Below the pieces are notes generated by a model. It did not search any database and had not been told where the DNA came from. It was given only the letters and a program-made list of their open reading frames with translations. Made by a program: the position numbers and the translations under genes. 37,958 nucleotides of DNA from Parcubacteria group bacterium CG1_02_58_44 (GTDB lineage: Bacteria; Patescibacteriota; Patescibacteriia; SG8-24), in assembly GCA_001872545.1 (NCBI GenBank), contig MNWN01000008.1, positions 1-37,958 of the forward strand, given 5' to 3'. Positions 1-8,674 of the stretch are shown in pieces (positions within the stretch are counted from its first letter, which is position 1; each line of letters opens with the position of its first letter).

Positions 1-305
1 TCGATCCGATCACCGCCCGTCCGAACATGACGCAGTCCGATCCGATCTCCACGGCGCATGCCTCCCGCGGCAACCTCGGAGGCGTCCGGGCTGGGTCCCG
101 AGCCGGCAGGCGAGGGCCGGACGCCGAGAGTTAGGGCGGACCGCCGCCGGAGCGGGCCGACCCGTACCGCGGGAGGCATGCGCCGGAGACCCCGTCCGGC
201 CCGAGGACATGTATTCCGCGGAGCGGCTGGCCCCGTCCGGCCCGAGGACATGAGGTCCCACATAGTGGGAGGCCTAGGGTCCGGGGAAATGGGATTTCCC
301 CGGTT
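1..305. other. GC-rich intergenic region with strong fold, possible end of a structured RNA
   Basis: No convincing gene. A perfect 18-bp inverted repeat (53-70 with 167-184) encloses about 96 bases that themselves contain a perfect 9-bp helix (81-89 with 117-125). Downstream are a 6-bp hairpin (256-261/265-270) and a perfect 10-bp hairpin with a GGG loop (281-290/294-303). A 20-base unit, CCGTCCGGCCCGAGGACATG, is directly repeated near 192-211 and 233-252, and TCCGATCCGAT recurs near 37-47. The short reading frames on both strands have no recognisable protein. This could be the 3' part of a structured RNA cut by the window edge, or a palindromic repeat cluster. Strand is unknown because perfect palindromes fold on both. 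Confidence 0.4.
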
Positions 306-325
306 AAAGAAGATGAGGCTGAAGA

Positions 326-372
326 GAAACATCCTGGGTCCCGGATAGTCGCTGCGCTCCTTCTGGGACGAC
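326..372. repeat. Single unit of the dispersed CCCGG palindromic repeat family
   Basis: The stretch TGGGTCCCGGATAG, followed by CGCTGCGCTCC and TCTGGGACGAC, belongs to the same family as the tracts at 9016-9395, 16250-17056 and 18400-18740. In those tracts GGGTCCCGG and GGGACGACA motifs recur around imperfect palindromes. Confidence 0.55.
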
Positions 373-404
373 AAGGGAGTAAAGCAGCATCCGCCAGCGA
401 AAAA

Positions 405-413
405 TGATACAAT
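405..413 (+). promoter_or_regulatory. Probable extended -10 promoter for the O-antigen-ligase-like gene
   Basis: TGATACAAT matches an extended -10 (TGnTATAAT-like). No good -35 lies 17 bases upstream. Transcription would begin only a few bases before the start codon at 424, giving a nearly leaderless mRNA. Confidence 0.45.
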
Positions 414-423
414 CACCCCAGCT

Positions 424-1959
424 ATGAGAAGTCCGTTCGAATCTATTTCAGGCCTGTTAAGACCGTCGGACAGCCGCCGTCTGGCCGTCCTGTTCGCTCT
501 AGTCACCTTATTGGCCATAGTCTCGGTCCTGTTTTTGGGTCCCTGGAAGATGCTCGGCGTGATCGCCGGACTGCTGATCGCCTGGCTACTCCTGTTCCGC
601 CCGGAGGCTATGGTCATGGCCTTGGCTGTCTACACTCCTCTCGAGCCGTTCCTGCTCAAGTTCGTGCCGGACGAGCTCTACATCTTCGCCCGCTACCTGC
701 CGGAGTTGCTGGTCTACGGCCTGGTCGCCGTCGCCGTGCTCAGGGTGCTGTCGCGCTGCCGCGAGCTGACCTCGACACCGATCGACCTGCCGTTCGCCTT
801 TTTTCTGATAGTCGCCCTGACTTCGCTGGTGCTGAACGCGGTCCCGTGGTTCAGCGGACTCCTGGGCCTGCGTCAGATCGTCAGGTTCATGCTGATGTTC
901 TTCGCCGTGGTCTATCTGGAGCCGGAGCGCAAGTTCGTCCGTCGCCTGGTGCTCGTCATGTTCGGAGTGGTGGTCTTCGAGTCGGTGTTGGGGATCGTCC
1001 AGTCGTTCGTCGGCGCTCCGCTCGATGAGCTGCTCATTCCAAGCGAGCAGCGCTTCTACGAGAGCATCCAGCTGACGAGCGGTACCGAGCAGACCTGGTC
1101 CCCGGGCACCCGAATTTTTGCCACCATGGGTCGGTACGACCAGCTGGGGACATTCCTGTCGTTCTTCGGATTGATGGCCGTGGGCCTGTGGTATTCCTTT
1201 CGCAGTCGGCTGACGCGCAGTCGGCTGGTCTTCGTGCTGGCCGTGATCCTGCCGGCCCTGCTCCTGACCATGTCGCGCGCCTCCTGGTTCGGCTTCGCCT
1301 TGGGACTGCTGATCGTGGGCGGCTGGCTGATGCGCGACCGCCGGGTCCGGCTCGCCTATGTGGCGATGATCGTGCTGGCCGTCGGCTACTTGGCCTGGTC
1401 CGGCCTGGCCGTGCGCTACATGACCGACTATCCCGAGCAGACCGCGGTCGAGCGACTGTTCGAGGCCTTTTCCTACGAGCGCTGGCGTGGCGAGTATTAC
1501 GGCATGGGTCGGCTGTACTGGCTGGTGCAGACGGTGACGACCGTGGTTCCGTCGTCGCCGCTCTTCGGCGTCGGGCCGGGACAGTACGGCGGCGGGGCGG
1601 CTGCGGCTCTTGGCAACATGCGCGTCTACCAGGAACTGAACCTTCCGTTCGGCGTCTACGGCACCGAGGGCTACATCGACAACAACTGGTTTTCGCTGTG
1701 GGGCGAGACCGGGACGCTCGGCCTGGCGTTTTACGTCTGGATCTTCGTCGCCTTGGGCGCAATGGCCTGGCAGGTATGGCGTCGGTCCAGAGACCCGCTG
1801 CTCCGAGGTCTGGCCCTGGGACTGGTCGGCGGCCTGGCGGCGATCACCTTTCAGGCCGCATTGGGGACCTATCTCGAGGTCCGTACGCTGGCGCTGTACC
1901 TGTGGCTTTTTGCCGCCTGCGTCTATGTCCTGGCTAGACGAGAAGGCGTTCTGAAATGA
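424..1959 (+). CDS. O-antigen ligase / Wzy-like polysaccharide polymerase membrane protein
   Basis: A 511-residue polytopic membrane protein with roughly ten to twelve hydrophobic segments. The first lies at about residues 20-60, after a short charged N-terminus. A long polar loop at about residues 330-430 contains GVGPGQYGG and, further on, DNNWFSLWGETGTLG. That pattern (large extracytoplasmic loop with G-x-G-x-G, then N-x-x-x-x-x-x-E-x-G-x-x-G) is typical of the Wzy_C / O-antigen ligase superfamily, which joins or polymerises undecaprenyl-linked glycans on the outer face of the cytoplasmic membrane. The two genes that follow encode GT4 glycosyltransferases, 22 bases and about 1.4 kb downstream, fitting a surface-glycan operon. 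Polymerase versus ligase, or glycosylation of S-layer protein, cannot be decided from sequence. Confidence 0.85.
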   Translation: MRSPFESISGLLRPSDSRRLAVLFALVTLLAIVSVLFLGPWKMLGVIAGLLIAWLLLFRPEAMVMALAVYTPLEPFLLKFVPDELYIFARYLPELLVYGLVAVAVLRVLSRCRELTSTPIDLPFAFFLIVALTSLVLNAVPWFSGLLGLRQIVRFMLMFFAVVYLEPERKFVRRLVLVMFGVVVFESVLGIVQSFVGAPLDELLIPSEQRFYESIQLTSGTEQTWSPGTRIFATMGRYDQLGTFLSFFGLMAVGLWYSFRSRLTRSRLVFVLAVILPALLLTMSRASWFGFALGLLIVGGWLMRDRRVRLAYVAMIVLAVGYLAWSGLAVRYMTDYPEQTAVERLFEAFSYERWRGEYYGMGRLYWLVQTVTTVVPSSPLFGVGPGQYGGGAAAALGNMRVYQELNLPFGVYGTEGYIDNNWFSLWGETGTLGLAFYVWIFVALGAMAWQVWRRSRDPLLRGLALGLVGGLAAITFQAALGTYLEVRTLALYLWLFAACVYVLARREGVLK

Positions 1960-1981
1960 TCCGACTCATCCGTGACCTGAC

Positions 1982-3208
1982 ATGAAGATAGTCTTCGCCA
2001 ACAAGGATTTCTACGTGAAGAGCGGTGTCGAGCGCTACATGTTCGACCTGCGCGACCTTTTGGTCGAGCATGGGCATGAGGTGATTCCGTTCGCCATGAG
2101 GGACGGACGGAACGAGCCGACCGGATGGGATCGTTGGTTCGTCAGTCCGGTCAGGACCGACGTTCCGGCCATTTCCTGGCAGGGGCTGCGTACGGTCGGG
2201 CGGTACATGTACTCGTTCGAGGCCCGACGTAAGTTCGGTGCGCTGCTCAGGGAGTCGCGGCCCGATTTGGTCCACGTTCAGAACATCTACCATCAGATTT
2301 CGCCGTCCATCTTGCCGGTAGCCCGGCGGCGGGGGATTCCGGTAGTGATGACCGCACACGACTTCAAGCTGATCGCACCCAACTACGGGCTGTTTCATGA
2401 CGGCCAGGTCTGCCGGCACACCAGACCGGACCGCTACTGGGAGGCAGTCAGGCACCGCTGCGTCCGAGGTTCGGTCGCCGCCAGCGCGGTCTGCGCCGCG
2501 GAGATGAGCCTGCATCGGCTGCTGGGACTGTGGCGGGACAACATCGACCTGATCGTCGCACCGAGCGCCTTCGTCGCCGCCACGCTCAAGGATTACGGCA
2601 TCGATTCGAAGAAGATCGTCCGAGTGCCGCACTTCATTGACACGTCTTCCTGGAAGCCGAGCTACGAAGGCAGTTACGCGCTGTATGTCGGACGGCTGTC
2701 GCCGGAGAAGGGGATCGAGACGCTGGTTCGGGCGGCCGCGACAGTCGGTGACCTGCCGGTTCGTGTGGTCGGCATCGGTCCGGACGGCGAACGACTGCGG
2801 CGTCTGGCCGACGACCTGAATCTGCGTAACGTGACCTTCGTCGGCTACCGGTCCGGTGAGCAGCTGCATCAGGAATACGCCGGCGCACGCTTCGTGGTCG
2901 TGCCGTCGCTGTGCTACGAGACCTTCGGATTGACCACGCTCGAGTCCTACGCTGCCGGTAAGTCGGTCATCGCCTCGCGGATGGGCGGACTGAGCGAGAT
3001 CGTCGAGGATGGGCGGACCGGTCGGCTGGTCTCGTCCGGCGACGTCGAAGAATTGGCCGAAGCCATGGCCGGACTGTGGAACGATCCGAAATCCTGCGAG
3101 CGGATGGGTCGCCTGGCGCGTCAGATCGCCGAGCGTGACTACTCGCCGGAGCGGCACTATCAAAAGATAATGAGGGTCTATAGGAAGGCCCTGGAGCGGA
3201 AGAAGTGA
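1982..3208 (+). CDS. GT4-family glycosyltransferase
   Basis: A 408-residue GT-B fold retaining glycosyltransferase. The N-terminal acceptor half starts KIVFANKDFYVKSGVERYMF and contains HVQNIYHQISPSILP and TAHDFKLIAPNYG. The donor-binding half starts near residue 225 with LYVGRLSPEKGIETLVRAA and holds the E-x7-E motif as ETFGLTTLESYAAGKSVIAS, where the two Glu normally contact the nucleotide-sugar. No membrane segment is seen, so it is cytosolic or peripheral. The start ATG lies 22 bases after the preceding stop, suggesting co-transcription. The hairpin at 3240-3265 ends the unit. Donor and acceptor sugars are unknown. Confidence 0.9.
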   Translation: MKIVFANKDFYVKSGVERYMFDLRDLLVEHGHEVIPFAMRDGRNEPTGWDRWFVSPVRTDVPAISWQGLRTVGRYMYSFEARRKFGALLRESRPDLVHVQNIYHQISPSILPVARRRGIPVVMTAHDFKLIAPNYGLFHDGQVCRHTRPDRYWEAVRHRCVRGSVAASAVCAAEMSLHRLLGLWRDNIDLIVAPSAFVAATLKDYGIDSKKIVRVPHFIDTSSWKPSYEGSYALYVGRLSPEKGIETLVRAAATVGDLPVRVVGIGPDGERLRRLADDLNLRNVTFVGYRSGEQLHQEYAGARFVVVPSLCYETFGLTTLESYAAGKSVIASRMGGLSEIVEDGRTGRLVSSGDVEELAEAMAGLWNDPKSCERMGRLARQIAERDYSPERHYQKIMRVYRKALERKK

Positions 3209-3239
3209 GTCGAAGGGTGCAGTAGCCGTTCAGGTGAGG

Positions 3240-3265
3240 AAGCCGGAAGATGATTCGGCTTTTTT
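3240..3265 (+). terminator. Intrinsic terminator after the first GT4 gene
   Basis: An 8-bp stem (3240-3247 with 3254-3261, one G-U pair) is followed by a run of six T at 3260-3265. It closes the 424-3208 unit. Confidence 0.8.
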
Positions 3266-3336
3266 CTTTATTTTTAGCCATTTTTGCCTAAAAGGTTGGT
3301 TTCGGCTCGATTGACGTTTTTGCCTTAGGTCTAGAC

Positions 3337-3365
3337 TTGACAAAAGTGTAGTTTTCTGCTAAAGT
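3337..3365 (+). promoter_or_regulatory. Sigma-70-type promoter for the second GT4 gene
   Basis: TTGACA at 3337-3342, a 17-base spacer, and TAAAGT at 3360-3365. The surrounding 100 bases are clearly AT-richer than the genes. Transcription would start near 3372, leaving a leader of about 40 bases before ATG at 3411. Confidence 0.8.
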
Positions 3366-3410
3366 ACGCAGTTATTCATCGAGGCTTCAGACTCAATCCA
3401 ACTCGTTGGT

Positions 3411-4568
3411 ATGCGTATCGCCATGATCGGCCAAAAGGGAATCCCGACCAAATTCGGCGGCATTGAACGGCATGTCGAGTCTTTGGCTGTGCGATTGGGT
3501 TCGGCCGGACATCAAGTGACGGTCTATACCCGCGCCTGGTACGGCCGGTCCAATCCCGACTTTTCGGTCGGCGTCAGGTCGGTCGTCATGCCGACTTTGC
3601 GCACCAAGAATCTGGACGCCATCGTTCATACTTTCGTTTCGACCCTGCACGCCATCTTTACCCGGACCGAAGTCATTCACTATCATGGCGTCGGACCGTC
3701 GCTCATGTCTTGGCTGCCGCGTCTGTTGGCACCCCGTGTTAAGGTGGTTTCGACCTTCCATTGCATCGACCGCAAGCACCAGAAGTGGGGCCTGTTCGCG
3801 CGACTGATGCTCAGGATCGGCGAGAGGTTCGCCTGCACGTTTCCGCACAGGACCGTCGTCGTGTCCAAGACGCTGCAGTCCTACTGCGACAACCTGTACC
3901 GCAACCGGACCGAGTACATACCGAACGGCATCACCGAACCGGAGGCCGTCGTCGAGGATGAAGGTACCCTGGAGAGGTTCGGACTGAAGCCGAACGGCTA
4001 TCTGCTCATGGTGTCGCGCCTGGTTCGGCACAAGGGCGCCCATTACCTGATCGAGGCCTACGAGAATCTGAAGAAGCGCGGACTGGTCGGTGACCTGAAG
4101 CTCGTCTTCGTCGGCGACTCGGCGTTCACCGACGATTACGTCGCCGAGATCAAGAAGATGGCCTCCGACGATTCGGACATCGTCTTTACCGGCTCGCTGC
4201 AGGGTGCGCCTCTCGATAGGCTGTTCAGGAATTCGTACGCCTTCGTCCTGCCGTCTGAATCCGAGGGATTGCCGATCGTGATCCTGGAGGCCATGTCCTA
4301 CGGCAAGACCGTGCTGGCCTCGGACATTCCCGAGAACGTGGAAGTGACCCGAACGCATGGCGTCAGCTTTCGTAACGCCGACGTCCGCGATCTGGAGGAG
4401 AAGCTCGTTTTTCTGATCACCAATCCTCAGCTGGTGGCGCGCAAGGGCGCCGGAGCCAAGGAGTTCGTGATCGAGAACTATCATTGGGACGACGTGGCCA
4501 GGGCGGTGGACGGCGTCTACCGCAGCTTACGTCCTCAGACCGAACCGGCCGAGGAACCGGTGGTCTAG
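3411..4568 (+). CDS. GT4-family glycosyltransferase
   Basis: A 385-residue GT-B glycosyltransferase. The N-terminus RIAMIGQKGIPTKFGGIERH is the classic opening of the WsaF/rhamnosyl-type GT4 group (DUF1972-like acceptor half). The donor half carries LLMVSRLVRHKGAHYLIEAY near residue 195 and the E-x7-E signature ESEGLPIVILEAMSYGKTVLAS near residue 285. It has its own promoter at 3337-3365 and a bidirectional terminator at 4596-4620, so it is probably monocistronic. In other bacteria this subgroup often adds rhamnose or a related sugar to a lipid-linked chain. With rfbBCD at the other end of the window a rhamnosyl role is possible but unproven. Confidence 0.88.
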   Translation: MRIAMIGQKGIPTKFGGIERHVESLAVRLGSAGHQVTVYTRAWYGRSNPDFSVGVRSVVMPTLRTKNLDAIVHTFVSTLHAIFTRTEVIHYHGVGPSLMSWLPRLLAPRVKVVSTFHCIDRKHQKWGLFARLMLRIGERFACTFPHRTVVVSKTLQSYCDNLYRNRTEYIPNGITEPEAVVEDEGTLERFGLKPNGYLLMVSRLVRHKGAHYLIEAYENLKKRGLVGDLKLVFVGDSAFTDDYVAEIKKMASDDSDIVFTGSLQGAPLDRLFRNSYAFVLPSESEGLPIVILEAMSYGKTVLASDIPENVEVTRTHGVSFRNADVRDLEEKLVFLITNPQLVARKGAGAKEFVIENYHWDDVARAVDGVYRSLRPQTEPAEEPVV

Positions 4569-4595
4569 GTTTTTAAAGAACAGTTTTGAGAATCG

Positions 4596-4620
4596 AAAAG
4601 CTCCCGTGAGGGAGCTTTTT
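4596..4620. terminator. Bidirectional intrinsic terminator between convergent genes
   Basis: The stem AAAAGCTCCC with GGGAGCTTTT and loop GTGA has a T-run on the plus strand and an A-run on the 5' side, so it works in both directions. It serves the GT4 gene (plus) and the repeat surface protein (minus). Confidence 0.88.
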
Positions 4621-4647
4621 GGTGTTCGTATTTTTCGCCGCGCCGCG

Positions 4648-6627
4648 CTACCTGACCAGTCCCTGCCGCTCCTCGATGCTGCCGAAGCGCACTCCCGTGG
4701 TCACCGGTTGGGCTTCCGAGGTTACCCTGACGCCGGTCACGGCATCGGTGCCGGTCATGGTCAGGTACTCGACCAGGTTCGGTGCGGTTCCGACGTCGTC
4801 CCTCGTCGGAGTGAACTCGATCTCGAAGCCGGCGGTGGGCCTTGGACCGAACCATCCGGCGAACGCCGGCAGGTCGTCGATTCGCCAGACGACCTTTCGT
4901 TCGTCGGAGATGTGGATGAGCGGCTCGCCGATCGCCACGTTGGTGCGGCCGGTCCAGACGCTGCCCTCGGGCAGGATGGCCGTGAGCTGCACGTCACGGG
5001 CCGGATTGGTTCCGTTGTCGAGCGCGACCATGATCCAGAAGCTGGTCGGCTGTCCGGCGGTCGGCGGCAGCGGTCCCAATCCCAGCTGGTCGCCGGATTC
5101 CGTGCGGTAGATGGCCGACGCGTCGATGTTCATCGCCGTCGAGATCGGCAGGTCCGAGGTGACGCTGTCGGTGCGGAATATTCTGGTCTGACTGTCGCCA
5201 AAGCGGTATTCGGCGGTCGTCGTCACGCTTATCATGGCCCCTTCGATTCCCTCGGTCTCCCATGGGCCGATACCTTCCTTGATCCTGAAGTTTGCCTCCA
5301 GGTGGCCGACCTGTCCCGGATCCAGTTCCTTCAGTTCGGGGAGCGTCTCTGCCGACCAGACCGCGGTCGGCGCCACGCCCGGTGCCAGATAGTCTCCGTC
5401 GACCTCGACCTTCAGCACGACGTCGCGTATCGGGAGATCAGTCCCGGGCACGTTGGAGTTGGCATAGTCCACGGCGACGGTCAACGTCTCGCCCGGACGC
5501 AGCGAAGAGACGCCCTTCATATCTTGGGACAGCTCGAAGCCGGTCGTCATGGCGTCGGCGTTGCCGTGTATCGAGTTGAGCACCATTTTTTGGTCGTCGT
5601 AGATTCCGGCTGTCGTCGCGACGGCCGTAAAGCTGGGCGTCTCGCCATACGCCAGCCGACCAAAAAAAATCAGCTTTCCGGTCTCTCCCGGCGTCAGGTT
5701 TCCGATCCGCCAGGTCAGCGGTTCGGAAAACCGCGGAGCGGAGCCGGAGACCTCGAAACCGGGCGGCGGTGTCAGACGTATATTCACTCCGTTGACGGGT
5801 CGGTCACCGCTGTTGGTGTAGGTCAGCAGGATTTTGTTTACGGTGTCGTTCAGGAACGGCTGCTCGAAATCGAATCCCATTTCGAGCGGCGTGGCATCGA
5901 CCGGAATTTCGTAGTAGGCAGTCTGTTCGGTCATTTTGGCCTGTCCGTCTTCCCAGTATGAGAGCCTGATCAGGACCGGCAGTACATCTCCGGGGGAACC
6001 GTAGGCCGAGCCGGAGACCGTAATCCGTCCGGTCGAGTCCGGTGCCAGCTCACCCAGTCCGAAGGCGGCTGTCCGTCTGGGTTCCGAATCGTCGTTCGTT
6101 CGGTCCGGTTCGGCGGTGACGAATCCGTCCGGCAGTTCGACCGTCATCCGGCCGTCCTTTAGTGTCCGGTCGGTGCGGTTGGTGTAGCTGAGGACCAGGT
6201 CGATCTCGGTTCCGCTCATGACTTCGTCAGGCCAGGTCAGCATGACCGACACCCGGTCTGGCGGACTGACCGGCGTCAGAAACTTATAGACCAGGATCAG
6301 AGACACGGTCAGGAAGCCGGCCAGAAATAGAAGCACCAGGTCGAAGATCAGGACTTTCCAGGCATGATGGGCGAACGGCCGCTTGTACTTGCTGTCCCAG
6401 TGCGCGGAGAGCGTCGGATAGCAGACCTTCTTGACCGGATCGATGAAGGCCCGCATCGGGCCGACGAAGACGTTGAGCGTGCCGATGAAGACGTTGCGGC
6501 TGCCGTTGGTCGGCGCGGCCGGCTCGATCTCCTGACTCCTCACCTTTTCGAGATCTCCGGCCGGGACCCGCTCGACCTCGAGCGTATCTTGGCGGTCAGG
6601 CTCGTTTTTTGGGTTCGGACCTTTCAT
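4648..6627 (-). CDS. Single-pass membrane protein with DUF11/CARDB-like extracellular repeats
   Basis: About 659 residues. I start at ATG 6627 (KGPNPKNEPDR...) because the upstream 19 codons look like read-through. The order is a charged cytoplasmic region of about 95 residues, one membrane helix (VLIFDLVLLFLAGFLTVSLI), then a long extracellular part. That part has at least four beta-sandwich repeats recognisable by phrases such as GTEIDLVLSYTNRTDRTLKD, NTVNKILLTYTNSGDRPVNG and PTSFWIMVALDNGTNPARDV, each followed by a G-x-L-x-P-G-E/S turn. These resemble DUF11/CARDB-type adhesion or spacer modules. It has no catalytic signature. It lies 13 bases downstream of the GHL15-like gene on the same strand, so it is probably in that operon. 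A cell-surface structural role is inferred. Confidence 0.8.
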   Translation of the reverse strand: MKGPNPKNEPDRQDTLEVERVPAGDLEKVRSQEIEPAAPTNGSRNVFIGTLNVFVGPMRAFIDPVKKVCYPTLSAHWDSKYKRPFAHHAWKVLIFDLVLLFLAGFLTVSLILVYKFLTPVSPPDRVSVMLTWPDEVMSGTEIDLVLSYTNRTDRTLKDGRMTVELPDGFVTAEPDRTNDDSEPRRTAAFGLGELAPDSTGRITVSGSAYGSPGDVLPVLIRLSYWEDGQAKMTEQTAYYEIPVDATPLEMGFDFEQPFLNDTVNKILLTYTNSGDRPVNGVNIRLTPPPGFEVSGSAPRFSEPLTWRIGNLTPGETGKLIFFGRLAYGETPSFTAVATTAGIYDDQKMVLNSIHGNADAMTTGFELSQDMKGVSSLRPGETLTVAVDYANSNVPGTDLPIRDVVLKVEVDGDYLAPGVAPTAVWSAETLPELKELDPGQVGHLEANFRIKEGIGPWETEGIEGAMISVTTTAEYRFGDSQTRIFRTDSVTSDLPISTAMNIDASAIYRTESGDQLGLGPLPPTAGQPTSFWIMVALDNGTNPARDVQLTAILPEGSVWTGRTNVAIGEPLIHISDERKVVWRIDDLPAFAGWFGPRPTAGFEIEFTPTRDDVGTAPNLVEYLTMTGTDAVTGVRVTSEAQPVTTGVRFGSIEERQGLVR

Positions 6628-6640
6628 ATATAAATGGTCG

Positions 6641-8674
6641 CTAGTAGCCGGTCGAAAGCTTGAAGATGTCGGTCGACAGGGCAATTATCTCGTCGTATCC
6701 GTCGCCGTTCGTGTCCGAGACGGCGACATGGACTCCGGTGAAGGTCTTCGGGTCGCCGACGAAGAAGCCGCCCAAGGGCTTTGTCCAGACGTCGAAGATC
6801 CTGACGTGCGGTCCGCCGCCCGGTCCGGCGCCGGTGACTATCTCGTCGCGCCCGTTGCCGTTCAGGTCCCCGGCTGCCACCTTGACGCCGCCGCCGAAGA
6901 ACTGGTCGTAGGCGAAGAATTGGGCCCAGACCCGTCCGTACTGGTCGAACACGCGGACGTGCGGTCCGCCGCCCGGTCCGGCGCCGGTTATGATCATGTC
7001 CCGGCCGGTGCCGTAGAGGTTGCCGGTCGCCACGTTGACTCCGCCGCGGAAGCGCCGGTCATAGGCCATGAGGTCGGATCCGATCTGCTTCCCCTTAAGG
7101 TCGAACACCCTGACCAGCGGTTCCGCCCCCTGTCCGGTGCCGGTCACGATCTCGGTCCGTCCGTCGCCGTCCAGGTCGCCGACCGCCAGGGTGACGCCTT
7201 GCGTGAACTTCGGACCGTACGGCTCGAACGTCAGGCGCAGTTTGCCGTCCGATCCGTAGATCCTGACGTTCTTACGGTCAGCCACCAGTCGTTCCTTCTG
7301 CCCGTCGCCGTCGATGTCGTCCATCAGTACCCGGTCGGAGCCGGAGAACGGCGGCACGTAGGCGAAGAAACCGTTGCGCAGCTGTCGGCCGTTCAGGTCG
7401 TAAAGTCGGGCGAAGGCGCCGTTGATGAAGACCGAACCGGAGATGGAACCGATCGGCTTCAGCAGGATTATGCCGTCCTGCGGAGCCAGAGTGACCGACT
7501 TGGCGATCTGGCCGCTGTTGACGGTCGGATCTTGCGTGCCGCGCAGCCGTTCCATTTCGGCCTCGAAAGAGACGGTCTGCGGACGGTCCGTGGAGTTCAG
7601 CAGGGCGACGCCGTTCTGAAAGTCGCGGCGCCAGACCCCGGACATGGTCACCGAGTTGCCGGCCGACTGGTTTACCGACGGCCCCAGCGGATTGCCCAGG
7701 TTGGCGTCCTCTTCGTCGCACCACCAGATCTGACCGTGGTCCTCCTCGCCGTAGTCGTAGCTGAAGAAACCGTCGCCCATCAGCGTCGAGGTCAGGGCGA
7801 ATCGGGCCTGTCGGCAGTCGGTCGCACCCCTGTTCTTGGTGCTGGCGTTGATGACGAAGACCGGCTGGTATCCGACCTCGCCGTGCAGCCGAAGGTAGCT
7901 CGAGAAAGAGTCCTGCCACTTTCCGCTGCCCTCCCACGGCGTGGGAAACGACTCGTACATCCGTCCGTTGAGGTACGGCTGGACCGAAGCGGCCGAGTCG
8001 CCGTTCGTTATGATGACGGCCGACGGACCCAGCATCTCCCTGGTGTCGCGCAGCATGTTGACCGTCGCCCGCTCCCAGGCCACGTCGATCAGCCGCGGGT
8101 CGTCGCGCGTGCCGTTGCGATGAATGTCTATGTCGCCCCCGTTCACCCAAGATGCGGTGACCGAGAATTCGTCGTAGAATATCCCGTCCCAGAGTCCGGT
8201 CGACCAGATGTCCTCTTTCACGTACTTGGGCAGTTCCTTGCTCCAGGGCGAGACCATATTGAGCATCCGCGTTCCGGGCCAGACCGAAACAGGTCCGCCC
8301 GACGGACTCAGCAGCCACCACGAGTCCTGAATTCGGTCGGTCAGCTTGTCGTGAAGGCTGTCGAACCAGTACTGGAAGTTGTACGACTTGGTCGGGACGT
8401 AGGCCAGGATGGTGATGTTCGGGTTCAGACGTCGCAGGTCGGTGAACAGGCTGCGGTTGTAGATCTGGGCCTCGGCCGGCAGGATCAGCAGGTCATACTT
8501 GGCCAGCCGTTCGTGGTCGGATGGGGGAATGCCGATGCTTGCCTCCAGGTAGTAGTTGGCCGATCGGACGAACCTGTCCGGCGCCGTCTTGAGTTCGGCC
8601 GAAGCCAGACTCGGCACTGCGGCCAAAAGCAGGATCGCGAGCGTCATCAGTTGTGTCTTGCGGCGGCAGTTCAT
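6641..8674 (-). CDS. Secreted GHL15-like TIM-barrel protein with FG-GAP repeats
   Basis: About 677 residues from ATG 8674. That start is chosen because a clear signal peptide follows (CRRKTQLMTLAILLLAAVPSLASA) and because its ATGA overlaps the stop of the upstream HTH gene. Residues about 25-340 resemble hypothetical glycosyl hydrolase family 15 (GHL15): YDLLILPAEAQ, ILAYVPTKSY, GLWDGIFYDEFS (acidic pair at a strand end, likely catalytic) and VIITNGDS. From about residue 420 there are four to five FG-GAP/integrin-like repeats with D-x-[DN]-G-[DN]-G calcium loops (VGDLDGDGRTEIVTG, AAGDLNGNGRDEIVTG) and GPGGGPHVR phrases, predicted to form a beta-propeller. The same repeat type ends the subtilase at 19089. 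The substrate is unknown. Confidence 0.82.
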   Translation of the reverse strand: MNCRRKTQLMTLAILLLAAVPSLASAELKTAPDRFVRSANYYLEASIGIPPSDHERLAKYDLLILPAEAQIYNRSLFTDLRRLNPNITILAYVPTKSYNFQYWFDSLHDKLTDRIQDSWWLLSPSGGPVSVWPGTRMLNMVSPWSKELPKYVKEDIWSTGLWDGIFYDEFSVTASWVNGGDIDIHRNGTRDDPRLIDVAWERATVNMLRDTREMLGPSAVIITNGDSAASVQPYLNGRMYESFPTPWEGSGKWQDSFSSYLRLHGEVGYQPVFVINASTKNRGATDCRQARFALTSTLMGDGFFSYDYGEEDHGQIWWCDEEDANLGNPLGPSVNQSAGNSVTMSGVWRRDFQNGVALLNSTDRPQTVSFEAEMERLRGTQDPTVNSGQIAKSVTLAPQDGIILLKPIGSISGSVFINGAFARLYDLNGRQLRNGFFAYVPPFSGSDRVLMDDIDGDGQKERLVADRKNVRIYGSDGKLRLTFEPYGPKFTQGVTLAVGDLDGDGRTEIVTGTGQGAEPLVRVFDLKGKQIGSDLMAYDRRFRGGVNVATGNLYGTGRDMIITGAGPGGGPHVRVFDQYGRVWAQFFAYDQFFGGGVKVAAGDLNGNGRDEIVTGAGPGGGPHVRIFDVWTKPLGGFFVGDPKTFTGVHVAVSDTNGDGYDEIIALSTDIFKLSTGY

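Noticed and set aside
1034-1762. Large minus-strand frame opposite the first gene
   Set aside because: Arg/Ser/Pro-rich antisense shadow of a membrane-protein gene; no family motif.
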